DNA of 64,000 nucleotides from M3007 sp040397785. GTDB lineage: Bacteria; Bacteroidota; Bacteroidia; Chitinophagales; Saprospiraceae. The stretch covers positions 1-64,000 of the forward strand of contig JBBAVI010000010.1 of the NCBI GenBank assembly GCA_040397785.1, given 5' to 3'. The position numbers were made by a program, and so were the translations under genes. Positions 43,819-51,351 of the stretch are shown here, one piece after another (the first letter of the stretch is position 1; the number at the start of each line of letters is the position of its first letter). The notes beneath the pieces are model-generated. The model was not told where the DNA came from and searched no databases. It saw nothing but the letters and a program-made list of their open reading frames with translations.

Positions 43819-44481
43819 ATGAATCAGCACCACATTGCTGTTATTACTGAAAATGTAATAGCAAGCGCTACAATCGTTGAATACCTGACCCAAAACCAGG
43901 ATTACTTATTTGATTGCAGTGATAGTATTGCCTCTTTTCTGGAATCCTTACGTTTGGAAAGTCAATTCGCTATTATCCTGTTAGAAGTTACAACGCATGG
44001 ACAAAATGCGTTAAAACATTTTTACAAGTTGGGGAAGCTGGTTCCCAATGCCAAGATTCTGGTCTTTTTTGAACACCTTGATAAAGACCTGCTCATTGCG
44101 GCCATTAAAGCGGGAGCCGCTGGGTATTATGCGCTTAATACCGACTTGAAACTTTTATCCATTGCCATTGAAAACCTGCTGAACAACAACAGGGTGCTTT
44201 CACCGGAGGCTGTTATTTTCCTGATTGAGGCACTTGAAGGAAATCCACCCCCCACCCCCCACCCAACGCAAAACTTAAATGCCTACAACTTAAATCAGCG
44301 AGAAATTGCGATCATGAGCGGCCTATTAAACAACTTACAATACAAAGAAATTGCTACGCAAAATTTTGTCAGTATTAATACGGTACGACATTATGTACTT
44401 ACACTGTATCGAAAAACAGGTGTAAATAACAGAAAAGGGTTGGTTAGAAAAATGGGGAACCCATCGTATAATAAACTCTAA
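43819..44481 (+). CDS. NarL/LuxR-type regulator with phosphorylation-dead receiver
   Basis: 220 residues. The C-terminal LuxR-type HTH is intact (LNQREIAIMSGLLNNLQYKE; FVSINTVRHYVLTLYRKTGV). The receiver aligns well with that of the next gene (44776-45429), but the acidic pair is E-N, the phospho-acceptor position is Glu (E56 in ILLEVTTHGQN), the conserved Thr is Phe (LVFFEH) and the Lys is Asn (YYALNTD). It cannot be phosphorylated in the normal way and may be permanently active (Glu as phosphomimic) or controlled by binding its paralogue. It looks like a tandem duplicate of the next gene. Confidence 0.88.
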   Translation: MNQHHIAVITENVIASATIVEYLTQNQDYLFDCSDSIASFLESLRLESQFAIILLEVTTHGQNALKHFYKLGKLVPNAKILVFFEHLDKDLLIAAIKAGAAGYYALNTDLKLLSIAIENLLNNNRVLSPEAVIFLIEALEGNPPPTPHPTQNLNAYNLNQREIAIMSGLLNNLQYKEIATQNFVSINTVRHYVLTLYRKTGVNNRKGLVRKMGNPSYNKL

Positions 44482-44510
44482 TTTGTTTTCGGTAATAAAA
44501 ACATAATAGG

Positions 44511-44535
44511 TTTCGTACATTTCAAACACCAAACA
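44511..44535 (+). repeat. Partial copy of the 38399-38460 palindrome arm
   Basis: GTACATTTCAAACACCAAAC matches 38434-38453 with one difference. It lies 30 nt after the stop of the degenerate regulator; the other arm is missing. Confidence 0.6.
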
Positions 44536-44733
44536 TTGTATAAATAAACAATTTTCAATAATATAAACATTAATTCATATTTTATAAGTGTAGTGATTGA
44601 ACATTATTGGGAGAAGAATGTTATGGGCCTGATTATTTTGATGTACCAATTAATGCAATTTTCATGCAATACTTATGTAACGAATGAAAATAATTGACAA
44701 AAATGGCAAACATGTAAAAAAAGCCAGTGCATT

Positions 44734-44763
44734 TTGATATCTCGATTCATTCAACCACCTTTG
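44734..44763 (+). promoter_or_regulatory. Likely promoter of the intact NarL-type regulator
   Basis: TTG (44734-44736), 19 nt, CACCTTTG (44756-44763, one mismatch to TAnnTTTG), 12 nt before the ATG at 44776. The leader would be extremely short. Confidence 0.4.
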
Positions 44764-44775
44764 CAAAAAAAATAG

Positions 44776-45429
44776 ATGAATATTGTAATCATTGAGGATG
44801 AACCCATGCTCAGAGCCGACATGACTGAGTTTTTGCAGGCACAAGGCACTTTTCGCGTAGCATCTTTTGAGTCAATAGGTTCCTTTGTGGATTACTTTTC
44901 CATGGATACAAAAGTGGATCTGCTGCTGCTGGATGTGATGCTCAACGGCCAGAATTCATTGATCCACTTGTTCAAAATCAAGCGTTTGGTGCCCAATGCG
45001 AAAGTTTTGATTGTTACCGGAAGCAACACGGAGGCTTTTATGATGAAAGCATTGGCCGAAGGTGCCGAAGGGTATTACCTGAAAGGCGCGGATCTGCAAC
45101 TATTACTAGGCGCCATTCAAAATGTAATTACCCACAGCGCCTACATCGATCCAACCCTAACCAAAGCACTGATTAAACGCTGTAAAACCAATGTGACAGA
45201 ACAACCTCCTGCTTCGCCGGAGCTGAACTACATGGCACAAAACTTTGACCTGAATAAGCGTGAAATGGAAATCCTCACCGGACTTTCGGAAGGAATGCGC
45301 TACAAGGAAATTGCCGAACGCTACCATGTAAGCATCAATACGGTACGGCACTACGTCCTTTCTCTTTACCGAAAAACCGATGTAAATAATCGAAAAGAAC
45401 TCATTAAAAAAGCCAAAACCTTGTCCTAA
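44776..45429 (+). CDS. NarL/LuxR-type response regulator (intact)
   Basis: 217 residues with a complete receiver: acidic pair E7/D8, phospho-acceptor D53 (LLLDVMLNGQN), T81 (VTGS) and K103 (YLKGAD). The LuxR-type HTH (LNKREMEILTGLSEGMRYKE; YHVSINTVRHYVLSLYRKTD) is almost the same as that of 43819-44481, so both probably bind the same or overlapping DNA sites. No kinase gene is directly adjacent; the hybrid kinase downstream is a candidate partner. Confidence 0.92.
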   Translation: MNIVIIEDEPMLRADMTEFLQAQGTFRVASFESIGSFVDYFSMDTKVDLLLLDVMLNGQNSLIHLFKIKRLVPNAKVLIVTGSNTEAFMMKALAEGAEGYYLKGADLQLLLGAIQNVITHSAYIDPTLTKALIKRCKTNVTEQPPASPELNYMAQNFDLNKREMEILTGLSEGMRYKEIAERYHVSINTVRHYVLSLYRKTDVNNRKELIKKAKTLS

Positions 45430-45572
45430 CAACCTTATCTGATAAGCACCTTTGGAATTAGCCCTGTTATAATATAGCCCAATTAAAAGACAAAACGCGT
45501 ACCGAAAACAAATACTTAATCCTCCTCGTCCGATTATCGATTTTTGAACCCTGGATTTCTTGTCTCCCCAAT

Positions 45573-45598
45573 TTACCCATTGCAGGGTAATACTTTTG
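45573..45598 (+). promoter_or_regulatory. -7 box with overlapping operator-like inverted repeat
   Basis: TACTTTTG (45591-45598) is directly preceded by TTACCC-ATTGCA-GGGTAA (45573-45590), an inverted repeat between the expected -33 and -7 positions, where a repressor could block polymerase. It is ~200 nt upstream of the hybrid kinase gene. The remaining sequence of 45430-45794 has no gene. Confidence 0.45.
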
Positions 45599-45685
45599 GA
45601 TTATGGTAAGTCCGCGACATACCGTGATACCCTTAAACGTCGTGCCCTATAGCAATGCAATTAAACCAGTGAATTCATAATTGGT

Positions 45686-45709
45686 CTTGTTGCGGTGAGG
45701 AGCAACAAG
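45686..45709 (+). promoter_or_regulatory. Leader hairpin, copy 1
   Basis: Perfect 8-bp stem CTTGTTGC/GCAACAAG with the 8-nt loop GGTGAGGA, 85 nt before the ATG at 45795. The same stem with a nearly identical loop recurs at 46889-46912. No T tail follows. Confidence 0.6.
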
Positions 45710-45794
45710 GCTATTACCAACACCTATATATTTGGTGAATTTCATGGTCATTCAAGATGGGACCAAATTCATCAAGGAATAAAAGACAAAGCTC

Positions 45795-46880
45795 ATGTTA
45801 AGATGTATCATTGTGGATGATTGTCCGGTTGCATCGGCAAACTTGCGTTACCTATGCACTAAATCCCAGTCCCTAAGCTTGGTCAATACCTTCTTGAGCC
45901 CGGAAACGGCCTTGGCGTTTTTATTTAGTAATCCGGATCAGGTAGACCTCCTATTCCTTGATGTTGAAATGCCCGAAATAAACGGATTGCAATTTCTGGA
46001 TCGTTTGTTGGCGCCACCGATGGTTATTTTCACAACATCAAATCAACTACACGCATATGACGCTTTTGAATATAACGCCATCGATTTTCTCAAAAAACCG
46101 ATTTCTAAGGCCCGTTTTGAACACGCGGTAGAAAAAGCGCTCCTCCTGAATCCTAAAAATGAGGTAGGCGAAAACAGAACCAACATGGTCATCGCTTCCA
46201 TCCGAAAATTGAACGAGGAAAAAAGAAGCATGATCAGCATCCTGGCACATGACCTGCGCAACCCCCTGTTTTCGTTGCAAATGAAGGCCGCCAACCTAAA
46301 ACTCCACCAGTCGCTCAATAAAATGGCGACCGATATTGAAATAGCCGTACATCGTATTCAGCAATTAACCAACCTGATCCTGAAATTAGAGGAAGATGAA
46401 AGCATGGATTTGCATAAAATCATGGTGCCTTTCGCCTTGGCCACGCTCATCAATAATGTATTAAAACACCTCCAATTGATCGCAAACAGCAAAAACGTGC
46501 GCATCAACCTTAAAGAACAGGTCAACAATGCCAGTATTCTGGCTGAACCCACCCTGCTGGAGCACATTTTTGAAAACATCTTATCGAATGCCATTAAATT
46601 CTCCCCCCAATATGGCATCATCGACGTAACGATTTCTGATAACATAGATAATACCCTCATGGTCCGGATTAAAGACAGTGGCCCCGGTATTGCCTCACAA
46701 AAAATGGCTGGTCTTTTTGAAAAGAAAAAATTAAACATCAATTCGCTTGATCAGGGCGTCGGTATTGGCTTGAGCCTCAGCAAGAAATTTGCCGATTTGA
46801 TGCACATCGAAATGGGTGTGGAAAATTCGACCATTCAAGGAACAACGGTTTATTTGAAAATACCGAAATACAATTCTTAA
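45795..46880 (+). CDS. Receiver-histidine kinase hybrid (intact)
   Basis: 361 residues. The N-terminal receiver has D8/D9, phospho-acceptor D56 (LLFLDVEMPEINGLQF), T (FTTSNQ) and K (FLKKPI). A HisKA-like helix follows with H152 (ILAHDLRNPLFSLQ), then a GHKL ATPase with N-box ENILSNAIKFSP, G1 DSGPGIA and G2 GVGIGLSLSK. No TM segment: a cytoplasmic kinase whose receiver probably controls its own kinase or takes part in a relay. The next gene is a degenerate copy. Confidence 0.9.
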   Translation: MLRCIIVDDCPVASANLRYLCTKSQSLSLVNTFLSPETALAFLFSNPDQVDLLFLDVEMPEINGLQFLDRLLAPPMVIFTTSNQLHAYDAFEYNAIDFLKKPISKARFEHAVEKALLLNPKNEVGENRTNMVIASIRKLNEEKRSMISILAHDLRNPLFSLQMKAANLKLHQSLNKMATDIEIAVHRIQQLTNLILKLEEDESMDLHKIMVPFALATLINNVLKHLQLIANSKNVRINLKEQVNNASILAEPTLLEHIFENILSNAIKFSPQYGIIDVTISDNIDNTLMVRIKDSGPGIASQKMAGLFEKKKLNINSLDQGVGIGLSLSKKFADLMHIEMGVENSTIQGTTVYLKIPKYNS

Positions 46881-46888
46881 TCAATAAA

Positions 46889-46912
46889 CTTGTTGCCGTG
46901 AGAAGCAACAAG
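46889..46912 (+). promoter_or_regulatory. Leader hairpin, copy 2
   Basis: Stem CTTGTTGC/GCAACAAG with loop CGTGAGAA, 21 nt before the ATG at 46934. An in-frame GTG at 46898 lies within the loop, which makes it a poor start. Confidence 0.6.
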
Positions 46913-46933
46913 TCTAATCACGCTTCTAAGCTT

Positions 46934-48022
46934 ATGAACAAAGGCTCAGATACTTTCAAATATATCATCATTGATAAAAGTGCCGCTGCGCGCAAGGGTT
47001 TACATACTTTTTGTAACCACGACCCATCGCTTGAATCATATGGATTATTTGATTGCATCGAACATGCGTTAGCGCGCATTAAACCATCAAACACCAAAAT
47101 TGACCTGATTTTTTTAGGGCAAGACACGTACGCTCCTCAAGATTTATCCGAATTGGCCCAATTACCAGGAAAATCGGAACTCATCCTATTGAGCCACGAA
47201 AAAAGAATGGCCTTCACCGCTTTTGAAATCGGGGCTTTAGATTTCCTGCACAAACCCATTGACAAACTCCGATTTAAACAAACGGTTGAAAAGTTCCGTC
47301 AAGCAAAATCAAAGGAAGATTGGGCACTACAACACTTAAAAGCGGCACATTCTAGCAGGGTGGAAAAATCTTTATTCAAACAAAACCTCATCCATTTGTT
47401 ACTGAATCGGGCGAATCGAACCGTGTTCGAATTGTTGAACTATATGGAATATACCCCTCCTAAAACTCATGATGATCATCAAAAACCGTTAGCACTCGGG
47501 CACCTGCAAATTTGCACAAACCAACATATTGCAGCCATTGTAAGGAATGACTTCGGCCACTTTGCAACCATGAATCGTGTACCATTGGCGCCTTTATTAG
47601 AGGCCGCCAAAGAACACCTGCATGTTTATGCCCAACGAAAAAACCTTCAATGGATTTATAATAATAACTACGAGCATATTCAAACCAGGGCCAATCCTGA
47701 AATTTTAACCCTGATTATTGAACAAATATTATCCTTACTTATTCAATTTGCACCAAATGATGGCACGATCCATATTTCGGTACAATTCGAATTTCAAGAA
47801 TTGAAAATTGCGATTGACCTCCCCGATTTAGAACTGGACGAAACCATCCAAAAAAGAATCAACGCCAAACTGGATGATTTAAATACCATCAAGCATCTCG
47901 ACTATAAAGACGGAGAAGCGATCCATTACTTTCTGGAACGCATGGATGGGTATGCTTTCGTTAAAACAAAAACCGAGCAAGGCACGCGTATTTGTATTGT
48001 TTTGGAAGGATATCTGACTTAA
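46934..48022 (+). CDS. Degenerate receiver-histidine kinase hybrid (pseudokinase)
   Basis: 362 residues from the ATG at 46934. It aligns end to end with the preceding hybrid: YIIIDKSAAA for CIIVDDCPVA, DLIFLGQDTYAPQDL for DLLFLDVEMPEINGL, GALDFLHKPIDKLRF for NAIDFLKKPISKARF. The phospho-acceptor Asp is Gly (G62), the acidic pair is D-K, the HDLRNP box has disappeared and the ATP-binding G boxes (DSGPGIA, GVGIGLS) are not recognisable. The frame is nevertheless intact over its whole length, which argues for selection on a non-catalytic role. Confidence 0.8.
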   Translation: MNKGSDTFKYIIIDKSAAARKGLHTFCNHDPSLESYGLFDCIEHALARIKPSNTKIDLIFLGQDTYAPQDLSELAQLPGKSELILLSHEKRMAFTAFEIGALDFLHKPIDKLRFKQTVEKFRQAKSKEDWALQHLKAAHSSRVEKSLFKQNLIHLLLNRANRTVFELLNYMEYTPPKTHDDHQKPLALGHLQICTNQHIAAIVRNDFGHFATMNRVPLAPLLEAAKEHLHVYAQRKNLQWIYNNNYEHIQTRANPEILTLIIEQILSLLIQFAPNDGTIHISVQFEFQELKIAIDLPDLELDETIQKRINAKLDDLNTIKHLDYKDGEAIHYFLERMDGYAFVKTKTEQGTRICIVLEGYLT

Positions 48023-48048
48023 ACGAGTTTATGATTTAGAGCCTTCAC

Positions 48049-48084
48049 AAAAAAAGGCAAGGTACTATAACAGTACACTTGCCT
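48049..48084 (-). terminator. Minus-strand hairpin with T tail
   Basis: AGGCAAG...TACT / AGTA...CTTGCCT stem with a small bulge; seven T follow on the minus strand. It would stop minus-strand transcription before it runs antisense into the pseudokinase gene. Confidence 0.6.
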
Positions 48085-48291
48085 CAGGGAGAACCAATTA
48101 TTCTAATACGGCAGGGGTAGAATAGATTAGAGCGTGTTGGACAACGTCCGTTTGTTAATTGTTATGCAAAGGTCTTAACTGAAGCACTCATTACGAAAAA
48201 TAAAAATCTAAAATTGCATGTATAATCAATGCAAATAACATGTAAAATTGGATGAATTAAAAATTTTATAATCTTTCAATGTAAACACCCG

Positions 48292-48323
48292 CAAAAAAAA
48301 TGCACCCCGACTTTTCGAGGTGC
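48292..48323 (-). terminator. Minus-strand intrinsic terminator
   Basis: Arms 48302-48310 and 48315-48323 (9 bp, CTTT loop). The single imperfect pair is G-U only in minus-strand RNA, and eight T follow on that strand. Confidence 0.7.
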
Positions 48324-48716
48324 TGAAACTTAATAACCGACCATAGTTCAACTTACTCAAACTACAGATTTAATATGCCCGTGCAAAATATTACACCTAC
48401 ACGGACGGACCTTCTGATCATGTGTTTTAGAATGGATCGGGGAGAATCCTGTTGACTTAAGAGTTATTCGTACTGGCAGGCAAAAACAATGATTTCTAAA
48501 AAGTATTCTACGCGCACACACTTTTGGTGCGCGCAGAACACCTAAGCTGAAAATCAAAAAGGCTTGCAATCTCCTAAGAAAAGTCTTTCAATCAAAAGTA
48601 TGGATAGGCGCTATCTCGAGGGCGGTTTGCCCATGTAACAAATCATGGGTTTTATCCCAAAAAAAAACCTTCAAATAAAAACCAATAAATAAATGTAAAA
48701 AAAGAGGGTATTACAT

Positions 48717-48753
48717 AAAAAAAATTGACGCTCCAACTTCATGGAACGTCAAT
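48717..48753 (-). terminator. Minus-strand intrinsic terminator downstream of kinase C
   Basis: Arms 48724-48735 and 48742-48753 (12 bp, 6-nt loop) with one G-U pair in minus-strand RNA and a following T run. It lies ~355 nt after the stop of the kinase at 49108. Confidence 0.75.
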
Positions 48754-49107
48754 AAATCCTCGTCATTAATAAGCCCTTGAATTTTTCAAAGTCTTGAAAA
48801 GCAATATGATTCTTACAACCCATTGCTCTAAATAGTACCTACAACAAATTTATAAAATTCTGGAGAACAAATGTTTTTCATCTCAAGCATTTTACTCAAA
48901 CTTTTAATACAAATTTAAAGCCATAAGAGGATAATTTGATTGGGAAATAGCCGAATTGAACAAATTAAAGCGTGAATTGAACAAGACTAGTGCTTATTTA
49001 TTCCAAGACTATAGTCAACGCAAAGTGGTTATAAAACGGCTGGCTTCTAATCCATTGAAAATCAAGTTTTTTTATCCATCCATCCTTCAAATTCATTTAA
49101 ATCTGGG

Positions 49108-50160
49108 TTAAAACGGTATTAGTTTTAAGGTAACTGCATACTCGATATTACCCACTTCTTTACACATTCCATCTTGTATACCAACTGCCTGATACTGCAT
49201 TTCCAGGTACTGATGGCCGATGTTGGAAGAATCTTGAAGATGTGGTATACGCTGAAGATTATTTGACACCGTAATACTTGTGGTTGTTTTTTGTGAAATT
49301 CGAATATGCAAGGGGGACTTGGGTGTCGCAATGTTGTGTTTGGTACAATTTTCCACGAGAATCTGCAAACTCATGACAGGAATCCGAAATTTAGCAATGG
49401 ATTCAATTGGAGCAAGATCCATCGTGACTATTAAGCCCGCTGTAAACCGCAATCGCAACATCGTTAAGTACAAATTCAAGCCTTCAAGCTCCTCCTGAAA
49501 GGAAATTAAATCTTGGTCTTGGAAATAAAGTGCCTGTTTGTACACATTGGCCATTCCCAATAAATAGGATTCAGCCTGTTCGTCCTTTTCCAGGATCATC
49601 ATTTGCAGAATACTAAGCGAATTGAATAAAAAATGCGGATTTACCTGTCGGCGCACCAATTCATTCTTCATCTGGAGTCGGTCGCGCTCCAACTGGATGG
49701 TCCGTATCTTTTCCCGCTCATGTTTTACATAGAATATTCCGATGTATTGAATTAATAAAACACTACAGCCAGCAAAACACATCCTGTAATAGAGTACCTG
49801 AAAAGGAGCAAATTCCAAATTCGGGGTACTAAACGGTGGAATGTTACTGATTAATAGCAGTATTAAAAGCATGACGCCCAGCATCTGCAACAAATACCAC
49901 CTTATAATTTGATGTTTGATGCGCTGAGGACCAATCCACTGAAGCACGCTGTCATTGAGCATACATATAGCAGATAAAAGCAGCGCGGCACGACCAGCAA
50001 ATAGCATCTTTATTTCCCAAGTGGTGTCGTTATGATAATTCCCATGTACTAAAATATTGCTGTAAGGAATGACGATGCCTAATAAAAGAGGCACGATATT
50101 GCGTCTTAATCTCGGATTTCTAAATATTTTTGTCCAAATGGAACGTTTAAGTATGCTCAT
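49108..50160 (-). CDS. LytS/YehU-type sensor histidine kinase (paralogue C)
   Basis: 350 residues from the ATG at 50160, matching paralogues A and B in length; upstream GTG/ATG starts (to 50226) would add a Cys/His-rich extension. Four TM segments precede a linker and the phospho-His motif VRRQVNPHFLFNSLSILQMM, with N-box-like ILVENCTKHNI and SNIGHQYLEMQYQ. It is clearly related to A and B but more diverged. There is no LytTR gene beside it; the nearest regulator is the degenerate one at 50611-51303 on the same strand. Confidence 0.88.
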   Translation of the reverse strand: MSILKRSIWTKIFRNPRLRRNIVPLLLGIVIPYSNILVHGNYHNDTTWEIKMLFAGRAALLLSAICMLNDSVLQWIGPQRIKHQIIRWYLLQMLGVMLLILLLISNIPPFSTPNLEFAPFQVLYYRMCFAGCSVLLIQYIGIFYVKHEREKIRTIQLERDRLQMKNELVRRQVNPHFLFNSLSILQMMILEKDEQAESYLLGMANVYKQALYFQDQDLISFQEELEGLNLYLTMLRLRFTAGLIVTMDLAPIESIAKFRIPVMSLQILVENCTKHNIATPKSPLHIRISQKTTTSITVSNNLQRIPHLQDSSNIGHQYLEMQYQAVGIQDGMCKEVGNIEYAVTLKLIPF

Positions 50161-50610
50161 TTTATTACAGTCAAAGCAACCTGTGTGGTTAGAAAAAGTA
50201 ATGGACATATGGCAAGATTCATGCACAAATCAAATGTATTTGTAAAATAAAGAAGCCGCCCCAACATCTTGGGACGACCTTCCTTGTTCCACAATAATTT
50301 TACTCAGAATGTGAAAAGTAAAACAAAAGCGCAATTATTTCAACGCCCTATTGCACTTAAATTGATCAGTATTGTTTTTATTTTGAACAGAAATAAAATC
50401 CATTGCGCGCAGCAACATTTTGTTACGCGCTTTGGAATCTGTTAAATCATTTTTAACCGAAATGGTCAAAAATTTCTTGAACAACACACTGCAATGACAA
50501 AATTCGCAATACAAATATAGGCACTTGCCCAGGCAAACAATTGGTGCAATAATCTAGATAATACACATGCCACATGTAATTCTCTAGTATTTAATTGAAA
50601 TGTTACAGTT
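50161..50610. other. Gene-free stretch between regulator and kinase C
   Basis: 450 nt. A minus-strand terminator-like hairpin lies at 50253-50280, where three imperfect pairs all become G-U in minus-strand RNA, followed by CTTTATTTT. A second stem GCGCG/CGCGC with inner AACA/TGTT lies near 50405-50432, and a minus-strand TATATTTG box at 50512-50519 has a TTG 18 nt further upstream (50538-50540). Together they outline a possible small RNA of ~260 nt. Confidence 0.45.
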
Positions 50611-51303
50611 TTACATTGTTACAAACAACTGATTTTCGTAAAATATCTTAACCAGTTCCGAAACATTTTTCACCTTCATTTTATTCATGATGTTTTTTCT
50701 GTGGATATTTACGGTTAGGGGACTGATTCCCAATTTCTCGCCAATTTGGGTTGGGTTTAATGCCTCTCCAATACACATAAAAACTTCTTTTTCGCGGTTT
50801 GTTAGCCCGAAATCCGACACCTCTGTTGGTCTTGCAGCAGCGGCATGCGATTTGGCCGCACCTGGTGGCGTTTCAAACAAATTCAAACCCTTTCCAATAT
50901 ACACTTCTCCCGCCAGGATGCGTTCGATGGCATTCAAGAGTTCGGACGGGTTTTCAGATTTTAAAATATACCCATCTGCACCTGCTTTAAAAGCCATGCG
51001 CATAAATCGTGCATCCGTAATAGATCCCAATATCAAAATTCGGGTTTCCGGCACCGTGTTTTTAAGGGATTTGATCAAAGTTATCAAGTTGTTATCAGTA
51101 TAAGCCAACCCGATCATCAACAATGCTGGTTTTTGAGCCAAGGCCACATCCACCAAACCCAGGTCTAATTGGCGCGTTGTTGTCAAGTTCCATGGTTTTT
51201 TCTTGCCTTTCCCTGCAAATAAGATCTTGATACCTTCTAAGATCAACGGATGGCGATCTGCCATAATCAGGTTAATAGAGTTTTCAACTTTCAAATGCTG
51301 CAT
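50611..51303 (-). CDS. NarL/LuxR-type regulator with missing phospho-acceptor
   Basis: 230 residues. The HTH is intact (LTNREKEVFMCIGEALNPTQ; LGISPLTVNIHRKNIMNKMK). The receiver retains LIMADRHPLILEGI and the Lys in GYILKSENP, but the Asp position is Gly (ALLMIGLAYTDNN, G65). It may respond to a ligand or partner rather than to phosphorylation. The gene stands 48 nt downstream of the stop of the 2112-residue surface protein on the same strand... that is, it follows that gene in transcription order and could be co-transcribed. Confidence 0.88.
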   Translation of the reverse strand: MQHLKVENSINLIMADRHPLILEGIKILFAGKGKKKPWNLTTTRQLDLGLVDVALAQKPALLMIGLAYTDNNLITLIKSLKNTVPETRILILGSITDARFMRMAFKAGADGYILKSENPSELLNAIERILAGEVYIGKGLNLFETPPGAAKSHAAAARPTEVSDFGLTNREKEVFMCIGEALNPTQIGEKLGISPLTVNIHRKNIMNKMKVKNVSELVKIFYENQLFVTM

Positions 51304-51351
51304 GCTTTTCGGTTTAAAATTTTAATTTTTTTAAAAAAAGACCGGAACACC

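Larger units (their letters stand above)
48023..49107. other. 1.1-kb gene-free stretch with three minus-strand hairpin terminators
   Basis: No supportable gene. Three T-tailed hairpins point in the minus direction (listed separately). Minus-strand -7-like boxes occur at 48593-48600 (TACTTTTG), 48845-48852 and 48910-48917 (both TAAATTTG). The arrangement suggests one or more small RNAs but is not proof. Confidence 0.5.

Noticed and set aside
48357..48569. 70-residue minus-strand frame with Cys
   Set aside because: No start signal and it overlaps no conserved motif; a T-tailed hairpin region rather than a coding region.
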